Assembly (NCBI RefSeq): GCF_001975705.1 | Contig: NZ_CP015093.1 | Span: forward strand, 124,001-188,000 | Direction of reading: 5' to 3' | Origin: Salipiger abyssi | GTDB taxonomy: Bacteria > Pseudomonadota > Alphaproteobacteria > Rhodobacterales > Rhodobacteraceae | Length of the DNA: 64,000 bases | Shown here: one piece after another, positions 8,530-16,228 of the stretch | Position numbering within the stretch: the first letter of the stretch is position 1 | How the letters are laid out: each line of letters opens with the position of its first letter | Program-made: the position numbers and the translations under genes | Notes under the pieces: model-generated | Database searches by the model: none | Seen by the model: only the letters and a program-made list of their open reading frames with translations | Told to the model about the DNA's origin: nothing

Positions 8530-8602
8530 GCCCCTTTGGCTCCGCCATTTGTCAAAATGACCTGAAGCTTAACGCCTGCCCCGAACTCCCGCGAGTTCCT
8601 CT

Positions 8603-8765
8603 CGTCCCGCTGGTTTGCTTGCCCCCGCCCTGCACCGCCGGATTACGGGCAACGGTCTCTAGCTGATCGCACGCGAACGTTCCCGGGAGCGGAACAAGCC
8701 CAACATCTTCAAAGGGCGGTTGTTGCGAGAGGCCCAGTCCTCTGCCGATGGCCGTCGGTCGACGC
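8603..8765 (+). pseudogene. 3'-end fragment of a GcvA-type LysR regulator gene
   Basis: One plus-strand frame reads AGLLAPALHRRIT, an in-frame TAG, then LIARERSRERNKPNIFKGRL and LLREAQSSADGRR. It aligns along its length with the C-terminus of the intact LysR protein encoded at 22169-23176 (AGLLVPAMHRRIT, LIGRKRSWEQGKVKIF, LLQEVKSSAGGRR). It is the decayed end of a paralogue, about 55 codons, with a nonsense codon. It begins about 75 bp after the IS right end and runs up to the aspartase-like gene, so the missing 5' part was probably removed when the left boundary was formed. Confidence 0.75.
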
Positions 8766-10187
8766 TCAAGAGCGCACCCGGTCGCGCGGCTGAAACCCCG
8801 ACAGGCCGATCTGGGCCGGCAGGTGGCGCTCAAGCTCCGCGGCATCCAGAAACCCCTCGCGCATAATCGCCTCCCTCAGGGAAATACCCTGTTTCAGCGC
8901 CAGCTTGGCGGCAAAGGCGGCTTTCTCGTAGCCGATGACCGGCACCAGCGAGGCGGCCATCGCAAAGCTCTTGTTCAGCAGCTCGGCGCAGCGTGCCTCG
9001 TCGGCCTCTATGCCCGCGACGCATTTTTCATTCAGCATGTTGGCCGCGCGGGTCAGCAACCGTGTGGAATTGAGGATGCTGTAAAAGATCACCGGCTCCA
9101 TGGCATTCAGTTGCAACTGCCCCGCTTCGGCGGCCATCGTCACGGTGACATCCCGGCCAATGACCTCATAGGCGACCTGGTTCACCGCCTCGGGGATGAC
9201 CGGGTTCACCTTGCCCGGCATGATGGAGGAGCCCGCCTGAACCGGCGGCAGACGGATTTCGCCGATACCGGCAAGCGGGCCGCTGCTGAGCAGCCGCAGG
9301 TCATTGCTGATTTTTGACAGCTTCACCGCGACCCGCTTCAGGATGCCCGAATAGGTGACAAAGGCGCTTTGATCGTAAGACGCCGCCAGAAGATTCCTGT
9401 GCGGCGTCAGCGGCGTTCCGAAAATCTCCGAAAGGCGAGCGACCGCCAGTTCCTGATACCCCCCGGGGGCGTTCACCCCGGTTCCCACTGCCGTGCCGCC
9501 CAGGTTCACCTCTCTCAGCACTTCGGAAATCTGCAACAGCCGCCGGATGTCGTTCTGGATGGCGTCCGAAAAGGCCGCGAACTCTTCGCCTAGGGAAATC
9601 GGAACGGCATCCTGAAGCTGGGTACGCCCGACTTTCTGAATATCGGCAAACTCCCTCGCCTTGAGATCGAAAGACCGGCACACACCCTCAAGCGCCTCCA
9701 CCAGCGCGGCGCATTTGCTCATCACCGCCAGCCGCATGGCGGTGGGATAGACGTCATTGGTGGATTGCGAGCGGTTCACCGTGTCATTGGGGTGAATCTC
9801 GCTGTGATCCCCGAGCCTCCTGCCCAGTTTCAGCGAGGCGAGATTGGCGATGACCTCATTGGCATTCATGTTGGTGGAGGTGCCCGCACCGCCCTGAATG
9901 ACATCCACGGCAAACGCATCGTGATGCTTGCCCTCGATGATCTCGTCACAGGCGGCAACGATCGCCGCCGATGCCCGGGCGGAAATCGCCCCCAGCTCGG
10001 CATTGGCGAGCGCGGCGGCCTTTTTCACCATGGCGAGCGACACGACGATTTCGGGAAAGTCCTTCAGATGGACGTCCGAGAGGTTGAAATTGTCCAGCGC
10101 GCGGGCGGTCTGAATGCCATAGAGCGCATCAGCGGGCACCGTCCATGTGCCGATGTTGTCTGTTTCCTCGCGGTAATTGCGTGCCAT
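8766..10187 (-). CDS. aspA: Aspartase/fumarase-superfamily lyase, probably aspartate ammonia-lyase
   Basis: The enzyme would convert L-aspartate to fumarate and ammonia, or a related substituted substrate. It has 473 residues, normal for class II fumarase/aspartase. The start region (YREETDNIGTWTVPADALYG) is aspartase-like, TSTNMNANEV and SQSTNDVYPTAMRLA are superfamily regions, and the flexible-loop signature GSSIMPGKVNP lies near residues 317-327 with the catalytic Ser. ATG 10187 follows a purine-rich stretch; an open frame further upstream lacks coding character. The gene is divergent from the sugar-type ABC importer, and an aspartate-dehydrogenase-like gene lies in the same cassette, so an aspartate-like intermediate is likely. 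Fumarase activity or a C-N lyase acting on an N-substituted aspartate cannot be excluded. Confidence 0.85.
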   Translation of the reverse strand: MARNYREETDNIGTWTVPADALYGIQTARALDNFNLSDVHLKDFPEIVVSLAMVKKAAALANAELGAISARASAAIVAACDEIIEGKHHDAFAVDVIQGGAGTSTNMNANEVIANLASLKLGRRLGDHSEIHPNDTVNRSQSTNDVYPTAMRLAVMSKCAALVEALEGVCRSFDLKAREFADIQKVGRTQLQDAVPISLGEEFAAFSDAIQNDIRRLLQISEVLREVNLGGTAVGTGVNAPGGYQELAVARLSEIFGTPLTPHRNLLAASYDQSAFVTYSGILKRVAVKLSKISNDLRLLSSGPLAGIGEIRLPPVQAGSSIMPGKVNPVIPEAVNQVAYEVIGRDVTVTMAAEAGQLQLNAMEPVIFYSILNSTRLLTRAANMLNEKCVAGIEADEARCAELLNKSFAMAASLVPVIGYEKAAFAAKLALKQGISLREAIMREGFLDAAELERHLPAQIGLSGFQPRDRVRS

Positions 10188-10601
10188 TCGTGCCGTCTCC
10201 GTTGTCTTCAGCTTGCCCGGGGTGGCGCAAGACACCGAAGTTGCGTCACAAGGCGCGCCGTCCATCAACAGCCTTTCGACAGTCCGGACCACCTGCCGTG
10301 CGGATATCCTGCCAATTTCCGGCTGCGCATAATTTTTTCTTCTTCTGACGCACGGCCAAAACTCATGGCACCCGCCCCTGCCACCGCCCGGCCTCCGCTG
10401 AGCGCGACCTGATTCTTGGGAAGGTGAAATGCGCCGGATGCGCGCTCCCTTGGGCGATGCCCGCTGCCCGGCTTCGATCAGGGCAAGACGCCCGGCCCGG
10501 ACACATAACAAAATGTACACCATCCAAGCTGCATTAGTCGGTTGTTTCACGGCGGGATGGGCGGCCTACTAAGGAAAACAGAGAAACACGGGGAGACGGA
10601 A
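10188..10601. promoter_or_regulatory. Divergent intergenic region between the lyase and ABC-importer genes
   Basis: This 414-bp stretch holds no convincing gene. It contains an AT-rich block (CATAATTTTTTCTTCTTC near 10327-10344) and another near 10500-10540, either of which could hold promoters for the leftward lyase gene and the rightward transporter operon. No clear operator palindrome was found by eye. The minus-strand reading frame that crosses it has no recognisable protein features. Confidence 0.4.
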
Positions 10602-12137
10602 ATGGCGGAAGCCTGCGGAAAAGAGGCGCTTATTTCGCTGACCGGGATAGACAAGATCTACCCCGGTGCGGTGGCGCTTTCCGGTGTCGATTTCGATCTG
10701 GCCAGGGGAGAGATCCACGCCCTGATCGGAGAAAACGGGGCCGGAAAATCCTCTCTGATCAAGATCCTGTCCGGCGACACCATGCCCAGCGCGGGCCAGA
10801 TCAGAGTCGGCGGGTCGCTTGCGAAATTCACCTCGCCGCAGGATGCGAGAGACGCCGGAATCGTTACCGTTTTCCAGGAGCTTACGATCATTCCCAGCCT
10901 GACGGTCGCGGAAAACGTCGTGCTTGGAAAGCTGCCGATGGCCGGGCCGCTGAAGTCCGTCTACTCAAGAAAAACGGCGCGCCAGATTGCCCTGCGCATC
11001 TTTGACCGGATGGGGATCGACCTGGATCCGGACGCCAGGGCCGAGACCCTCTCCACCGGTGAAATGCAGCTTGTCGAGATCGCGCGCGGGCTGACCCTGG
11101 ACCCGCCCGTGCTGATCCTCGACGAGCCGACGGCGTCGCTGTCCGACGTCGAAGCTGCACAGCTTTTGGGCATCATGAAGCAGTTGCGCGATGCCGGGCA
11201 CAGCATGATCTTCGTCTCTCACCGCCTCGACGAGGTTCTGGAGGTGTCCGACCGGATCACCTGCCTTCGCAACGGGGAACGGATCGACGTTCGCGACCGC
11301 CGCGATGTGCGCGACACCAACGAGCTTGTCAGCATGATGGTCGGCGGGGTGCTCGAAAAACTGTTTCCGCAGGTCAATACGAACATCGGCGGCGTCCATT
11401 TCCGCGCCGAAGGCCTCACCCGGGCGGGGGTCTTTGAAGACGTCTCTTTCGAGGTGCGCTCCGGCGAGATCCTGGGCTTCAGCGGGCTGGTCGGCGCCGG
11501 CCGGACCGAGGTCATGCGGACCATCATCGGTGCGGATCCACTCGACAGCGGCACTATCGTCAAGAACGGCGTTCACTTCCGGGCGCGCAATCCGCGCCAC
11601 GCCATCGAGGCGGGCATTTCCTACCTGTCCGAGGATCGCAAGGGCTCGGGCGTGGTGCTGTCCATGTCCGGATACGAAAATGTGGTGATGTCGGCCATGC
11701 CGCGGATCTTTCCCTCCGGTTTCGTCAACTGGAGAAAGGTCCGGTCCGTGGCAGAGGAAATCGCGACGCGGATGCGGTTTCGCGGGCAGCTCTCCAATGA
11801 CACCTCGACCTATTCCGGCGGCAACCAGCAAAAGATCGCAATCGGGAAACTGATCCTGTCGGGCGCGGATCTGCTCATACTGGATGAACCGACCCGCGGT
11901 GTGGATGTCGGCGCAAAGGCAGAGATCTATCAACTCATCCACGAGGCCGCCGAAGACGGCGCCGCCATCGTGGTCGTGTCCTCCGAACTGCCGGAACTCC
12001 TGAATGTGTGCCACCGCATCGTCACGATGTCGGCGGGCCGGATCATCCGGGAATTCACACGCGATGCGTTCGACGAGCAAGACATCCTGCAAGCGGCCTT
12101 CGCGGGCCATGCGACCGGCCACGGAACGCCGGCCTGA
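10602..12137 (+). CDS. Sugar-type ABC importer ATPase (RbsA/MglA-like, two ATPase domains)
   Basis: This cytoplasmic energising subunit of a CUT2-type importer has 511 residues. The first nucleotide-binding domain has Walker A GENGAGKSSL (about residues 42-51), signature LSTGEMQ and Walker B LILDEPTA. The second has the degenerate Walker A GLVGAGRTEV typical of RbsA proteins, signature YSGGNQQK and LILDEPTRGVD. ATG 10602 is chosen because GGGGAGACGGAA lies directly upstream; an earlier TTG in frame is unlikely. It is followed by the permease gene after 36 bp and the binding-protein gene. Family members import ribose, galactose, erythritol and similar compounds, but the substrate here is unknown and the surrounding enzymes suggest a nitrogenous compound. 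Confidence 0.92.
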   Translation: MAEACGKEALISLTGIDKIYPGAVALSGVDFDLARGEIHALIGENGAGKSSLIKILSGDTMPSAGQIRVGGSLAKFTSPQDARDAGIVTVFQELTIIPSLTVAENVVLGKLPMAGPLKSVYSRKTARQIALRIFDRMGIDLDPDARAETLSTGEMQLVEIARGLTLDPPVLILDEPTASLSDVEAAQLLGIMKQLRDAGHSMIFVSHRLDEVLEVSDRITCLRNGERIDVRDRRDVRDTNELVSMMVGGVLEKLFPQVNTNIGGVHFRAEGLTRAGVFEDVSFEVRSGEILGFSGLVGAGRTEVMRTIIGADPLDSGTIVKNGVHFRARNPRHAIEAGISYLSEDRKGSGVVLSMSGYENVVMSAMPRIFPSGFVNWRKVRSVAEEIATRMRFRGQLSNDTSTYSGGNQQKIAIGKLILSGADLLILDEPTRGVDVGAKAEIYQLIHEAAEDGAAIVVVSSELPELLNVCHRIVTMSAGRIIREFTRDAFDEQDILQAAFAGHATGHGTPA

Positions 12138-12173
12138 CGCCCAAGAACGCCCTAGACATCAAGGAGCCAGCCA

Positions 12174-13160
12174 ATGACGCAAGAGACAGCAAACGCGCCC
12201 TCCGCGCTCAACACCCGTTCAAAACTCAAGGACTCCCTGATGAACCGAGCTCGCGAGCTCGGGATGCCGGTGGCCCTTGTCCTGCTCATCATCTACTTCT
12301 CGGCGAATTCGGACGTCTTCCTGACCGCCCAGAACTTTCGCAATGTCGCGCTTCAGGCCGCGGCCCTCGCCGCGGTGGCGATCGGGCAGACATTTGTCGT
12401 TCTGAATGCCGATCTCGACCTCTCCGTCGGATCCATCGTGGCTTTGGTCAGTGTCGTCGCGAGCATGGCGATGGCGGCCTATGGCGCGCCGGTGGGTATT
12501 CTGGCCGGGCTGGTCACGGGCGCTCTGGTCGGCCTGATCAACGGCGTGATCGTGACGCGTTTTCGGGTGATGGCCTTTATCGCCACGCTGGCGATGCTGT
12601 CCATCGCGCAGGGCGTCGCGCTGAACATCAGCAAAGGTATTCCGATCACGGGGATGCCCGGCAGCTTTGCCGATATCGCCTTTTCCCGGTTCCTCGGTGT
12701 GCCGGTGCCCTTTCTGATCTCGCTGGCGCTGTTCATCGCGGCGGCGATCACGCTCCACTACACCCGGCTCGGTCGCAATATCTATGCGGTCGGCGGCAAT
12801 GCGGCAGCGGCGCGGCTTTCCGGCGTTCCGGTGCGAAAAACCAAGACCTGGGCCTACGTCATCTCCGGCATTTGCGCGGCGGTTGCATCGCTGATCCTGA
12901 CCGCGCGGGTCGGGTCCGGTCAGCCGACCCTCGGCTCGTCCCTGGCGCTGGAATCCGTGGCTGCGGTCGTGCTGGGCGGTGTCTCGCTCTTTGGCGGCCG
13001 GGGGACGATCATCGGGGTCGGCATCGGCGTGGCCTTTGTGTCCATCCTCTCCAACGGCCTGAATCTGCTGAATGTCTCGTCCTACACCCAGCTGATGATC
13101 GTCGGCATCGCGCTGATCGCGGCGGTGGCTGTCGATCAGGCCATGTCCAAACAGAAGTAA
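12174..13160 (+). CDS. Sugar-type ABC importer permease (RbsC-like)
   Basis: The product is a 328-residue inner-membrane protein of the BPD_transp_2 family with about eight to ten hydrophobic helices. The conserved NADLDLSVGSIVALVSVV segment near residues 80-97 and the GRNIYAVGGNAAAARLSGV cytoplasmic loop near 200-218 are diagnostic of RbsC-type permeases. The start at 12174 has AAGGAG about 8 bp upstream. It forms the channel for the ATPase encoded just before and the binding protein encoded after it. A 30-bp gap and a strongly initiated 37-codon ORF separate it from the binding-protein gene. Confidence 0.92.
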   Translation: MTQETANAPSALNTRSKLKDSLMNRARELGMPVALVLLIIYFSANSDVFLTAQNFRNVALQAAALAAVAIGQTFVVLNADLDLSVGSIVALVSVVASMAMAAYGAPVGILAGLVTGALVGLINGVIVTRFRVMAFIATLAMLSIAQGVALNISKGIPITGMPGSFADIAFSRFLGVPVPFLISLALFIAAAITLHYTRLGRNIYAVGGNAAAARLSGVPVRKTKTWAYVISGICAAVASLILTARVGSGQPTLGSSLALESVAAVVLGGVSLFGGRGTIIGVGIGVAFVSILSNGLNLLNVSSYTQLMIVGIALIAAVAVDQAMSKQK

Positions 13161-13190
13161 TCCAAAAGATCCCCGACAGGAGGGGCAACC

Positions 13191-13304
13191 ATGCCCAACA
13201 GCATCAAGATCGTTTCAGGCGTCAACGGAACCTGTCTCGGTCGCCCTTCACCACACCGTACAGACGGCTGGAAGAAAGGCGCCCGCGTTGATGGGCGATA
13301 TTGA
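13191..13304 (+). CDS. 37-codon ORF with a strong ribosome-binding site, possibly a gene remnant
   Basis: AGGAGGGG lies a few bases before ATG 13191, the best Shine-Dalgarno sequence in this operon. The peptide starts MPNSIKIVSGVNGTCLGRPS and becomes less protein-like before stopping at 13304. It could be a leader peptide or, more likely, the first codons of a former operon gene whose remainder was deleted, since the following 60 bp before the binding-protein gene have no function I can see. I do not recognise the sequence. Confidence 0.35.
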   Translation: MPNSIKIVSGVNGTCLGRPSPHRTDGWKKGARVDGRY

Positions 13305-13365
13305 GCCCACCTCCCGGGGCCCGAAGCACCAATCCAAAAAACCGAAAGCAACAGGGAATACGACA

Positions 13366-14346
13366 ATGAAAAAAGACCTAAAGACATGGCTCGCAAAAGG
13401 CTCGGCAACGGCAGCGGCCCTGCTGATGACCGCAAGCGCCGTCGCGGCAGACGGAAAGACACTGGGTGTCTCGATGCCCATTCTTGCCGGGCCGTGGTAC
13501 ACGGCCATCCTCTACGGGGTCGAAACCAAGGCCGAAGAGCTGGGCTATGAGGTTGTCGTGCTCGATGCCGGTGGCTATTCCAACATCGACCGGCAGCTCT
13601 CGCAGGTGCAGAACCTGATCACGCAGCAGGTCGACGCGATCCTCGTGGACCCCGCCAACCCCAGCGCGTTCAACGGCGTGGCCCGCGAAGCGCGCGGCGC
13701 GGGTATCCCCCTGATCGGGGTGTCCAGCCCCATCGTCGCAAGCGACGTTCCGCCCGATGGCGCGGTGTCGTCCAGCCATTGCACCCTGGGCGAGATGATG
13801 GCCGACGGTGCAGAAGCGGTCCTGCCCGAGGGCGGCACGATCGGCGTTCTGGCCGGTCCGGGCGGCGCCTTCTGGGCCGAAGAGCGCCTGCGCTGCTTCA
13901 AGGAAAACACCGCGGACAGCGGCATCGAGATCGTGGCATCGCTGTCCACGGAGCAGGATGTCGCCACCGCGCTGACCACCGCCAATGACATCATCCAGCG
14001 CTTCCCCGACGTGTCGATGCTCTACGCCGCCGATGACACCTATGGCGTGGGCGCGGCGCGCGCGGTTCAGCAGGCCGGGAAATGCGGAGAGATCAAGGTG
14101 CTCTTTGCCGTACTCGGCGAAGCGGCTCAGGATCTGATGGAACAGGGCTGCGTCGATTACGTCGTTGCGCAGAAGCCTGTCACCATCGGGGCGCAATCCG
14201 TCGATCTCGCGGACAAGCTGATCTCCGGAAGCGCCGAGCACGGCGCGGTGCGGACGATTTCGCCCGTGGCGGTCTATCCCGAAAATCTGGCCGAGATCGA
14301 CCTGACCGAGATCAGGCAACCCAAAGGCTGGCGCCCGAAGAATTGA
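13366..14346 (+). CDS. Periplasmic substrate-binding protein of the sugar-type ABC importer
   Basis: This 326-residue exported protein of the type-1 periplasmic-binding fold (Peripla_BP_4) is closest in style to TorT/RbsB proteins. The signal peptide spans about residues 1-29 (positive start MKKDLKTW, hydrophobic core, cleavage after AVAA). Mature features are PILAGPWYTAILYGVE at the first lobe, DAILVDPANPSAFNGV at the ligand loop, and a C-terminal lobe with YAADDTYGVGAARAV. Two cysteines in the middle (SSHCTLGE and RLRCFKEN) may form a disulphide. ATG 13366 is chosen over the open frame at 13288 because it gives a proper signal peptide. The ligand is unknown; TorT-like proteins do not always bind sugars. 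Confidence 0.88.
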   Translation: MKKDLKTWLAKGSATAAALLMTASAVAADGKTLGVSMPILAGPWYTAILYGVETKAEELGYEVVVLDAGGYSNIDRQLSQVQNLITQQVDAILVDPANPSAFNGVAREARGAGIPLIGVSSPIVASDVPPDGAVSSSHCTLGEMMADGAEAVLPEGGTIGVLAGPGGAFWAEERLRCFKENTADSGIEIVASLSTEQDVATALTTANDIIQRFPDVSMLYAADDTYGVGAARAVQQAGKCGEIKVLFAVLGEAAQDLMEQGCVDYVVAQKPVTIGAQSVDLADKLISGSAEHGAVRTISPVAVYPENLAEIDLTEIRQPKGWRPKN

Positions 14347-14481
14347 CACATCGCCAGGGCGGGGCTGCGCGTCACCGCCCTGGCAAACCATCGTCCAATC
14401 GCCTCGGTGACCCGAGGCGGTTTGGCGGAAACTTCCGGAATACCGGCGAAAATCGCTCCGGCGAACCAAGTGGTGATCAGA

Positions 14482-15306
14482 ATGACCAAAGAGAAACAAC
14501 CAATCAAAGTGGCCGTTGGCGGGTTTGGCGCCATCGGAAAATTCGTCGCCAAAGCCCTCGATGACGGCATCGAGGGACTGGAGCTGGTTGCGGTTTCCGC
14601 ACATAATGTCGCCAAGGCCGAAGCGCATATCGCCGCGAACTTTTCCCGTCATTACAACGTCGTGGCTCTGGAAGAGCTGGCGCAGGACGCGGATGTTGTG
14701 GTGGAATGCTGTCCCGCCGAATTGCTGTCCAATGTGGCATCGCCCGCGCTGATGCAGGGCAAGACCGTTGTCGTGATCAGCGTCGGGGCGCTGCTGTCCA
14801 ACCCGCATCTGGAAAAGCTCGCCCGGGACTATGGCGGCAGGATCCTGGTCCCCTCCGGTGCGCTGCTTGGGCTGGACGCGGTTCAATCCGTCGGACAGGG
14901 CGAGATCTACGAGGTCAACATGATCACGCAAAAGCCGCCGATCGGTCTCAATGGCGCTCCGGCGCTTGTCGCGCAGGGGTTTGACCCGGCGGCGATCAAG
15001 GAACCGACCAAGGTTTTCGACGGAACCGCGGAACAGGCCATCGTCGGTTTCCCGGCAAACCTGAATGTTGCCGTGGCACTGGGACTGGCCGGCTCCGGTG
15101 TCGCCAACACCCATCTTGAAATCTGGGCCGATCCGACCGTCGTGCGCAATACGCACACCATCACCGTCCGGTCGGACAGCGCGGATCTGACCCTGAAGAT
15201 CGAGAACATTCCCACCGAAGACAATCCGAAGACGGGAAAAATCACGCCGCTCAGCGTTATTTCGACGCTGCGCAGACTGTCGGCCCCGGTTGTGATCGGC
15301 GCCTGA
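14482..15306 (+). CDS. Aspartate-dehydrogenase-like NAD(P)-dependent enzyme (NadX/DUF108 family)
   Basis: This is a 274-residue oxidoreductase. It has an N-terminal Rossmann fold (VAVGGFGAIGKFVAKAL, about residues 11-27) and a C-terminal aspartate-dehydrogenase domain with GFPANLNVAVALGLAG and LEIWADPTV. Family members interconvert L-aspartate and iminoaspartate/oxaloacetate with NAD(P). The position of VSVGAL and VPSGALLGLDAV after the nucleotide fold matches L-aspartate dehydrogenases. It follows the binding-protein gene by 135 bp and is probably in the same transcript. With an aspartase-like gene in the cassette it suggests that aspartate or a close analogue is an intermediate. Activity on other amino dicarboxylates is possible. 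Confidence 0.8.
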   Translation: MTKEKQPIKVAVGGFGAIGKFVAKALDDGIEGLELVAVSAHNVAKAEAHIAANFSRHYNVVALEELAQDADVVVECCPAELLSNVASPALMQGKTVVVISVGALLSNPHLEKLARDYGGRILVPSGALLGLDAVQSVGQGEIYEVNMITQKPPIGLNGAPALVAQGFDPAAIKEPTKVFDGTAEQAIVGFPANLNVAVALGLAGSGVANTHLEIWADPTVVRNTHTITVRSDSADLTLKIENIPTEDNPKTGKITPLSVISTLRRLSAPVVIGA

Positions 15307-16228
15307 TCCGGCGGACACCCAACAGGGGCGGCAGAGGCGCCAAGCGCCTCGCCGCCTCTCTCGGAACCAGGGGGCCGCGGCAATACGTGTCGCGGCCTTT
15401 CCCGCTGTCATCACATCGCGAACAGATGTGGGCAATTGCGAGAGACGACGGCCCTCGGGCAGCGGTCATATCTGGTCGCAACAGAGCGCCGATCCCTGAT
15501 CCGCCCGAACATGATCGGGATGCGGTTGCGCCGCCGACAAAACGGATCGGACGACGCCAGCCATCGCAGATGGCATGCCGCCTGGCGGTCATCCTCCGCT
15601 GGCATGTCCGACCATACCGCGCTCAGACCGACCGCATGACGACGCGCCTTCCGCCAGGTCGCACAGGTCATGACCGCTTTCTCCCTGCCCTGCTCGACCG
15701 CCAGCCCCGCCAACATCCGAGAAAAGACACCCGACCTTGGATGGAGACCCATGGATTTGGGGCGATCCCCGCACCGACAGGTCTCACCTCCTGAATGTCA
15801 GGCGGCGTGAGAGGTGCCCCCCCGGCTGACCAAGTCGCAATCGGCGCCCTTGCCCCCGACCCTCCCCAATACCGTCGCTGGCCCCGGATGCGGAGGAACA
15901 GGAATGCCGGCAAGCCGGTCGCGGTTGCGTTCGGGCCGGATGTCGGAACGGTGATTACCCAGGTCCGCTGCGCGCCGGGCGTTGGGCGGGTCTCGCACCG
16001 ATACCGGCGACGATGCGGGTGCGAGACAGAGCTGCGGAGAGGCCCGCCCGCCTCAGACAAGGGCGGCGACGCTGACCGATGCAGACACGCTTTCAATCCG
16101 GGCGGAGATACACCGCAATCGCGGGGCGGGCGCAGTGCAGGACCGCCCTCACATGCGAAAGGGGCGGACGGCCTGTCCACCCCTCTCATCGAGACTTGGG
16201 TCTGTTGGCGCTGAGGCCGGACAGGGAT
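15307..16228. other. 922-bp intergenic region with no recognisable gene
   Basis: The region separates convergent operons. Several open frames of 60-170 codons occur on both strands, but all are arginine/proline/histidine-rich and look like GC-rich noise; none has a recognisable motif or a good ribosome-binding site. Apart from the stem-loops near 15327-15397 I see nothing in it. It may hold decayed sequence. Confidence 0.6.
15327..15356 (+). terminator. Strong stem-loop after the importer/AspDH operon
   Basis: GAGGCGC-CAA-GCGCCTC forms a perfect 7-bp stem, extended by GGCGGC/GCCGCC with one bulged A. It lies 20 bp after the aspartate-dehydrogenase stop. The T-run is weak (TCTCTC), so it may be an imperfect intrinsic terminator. 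A second weaker inverted repeat (GGCCGCG/CGCGGCC) lies just downstream near 15373-15397. Confidence 0.55.

Noticed and set aside
8531..8547. CCCTTTGGCTCCGCCA-like string after the IS right end, resembling a tRNA 3' end and possible att site
   Set aside because: No T-arm or remaining tRNA could be found and no second copy occurs in the window; too short to support an attachment site.
15387..16214. Several 100-170-codon frames in the gene-free stretch after the aspartate-dehydrogenase-like gene
   Set aside because: Arg/Pro-rich, overlapping on both strands, without motifs or good ribosome-binding sites; typical GC-rich noise.
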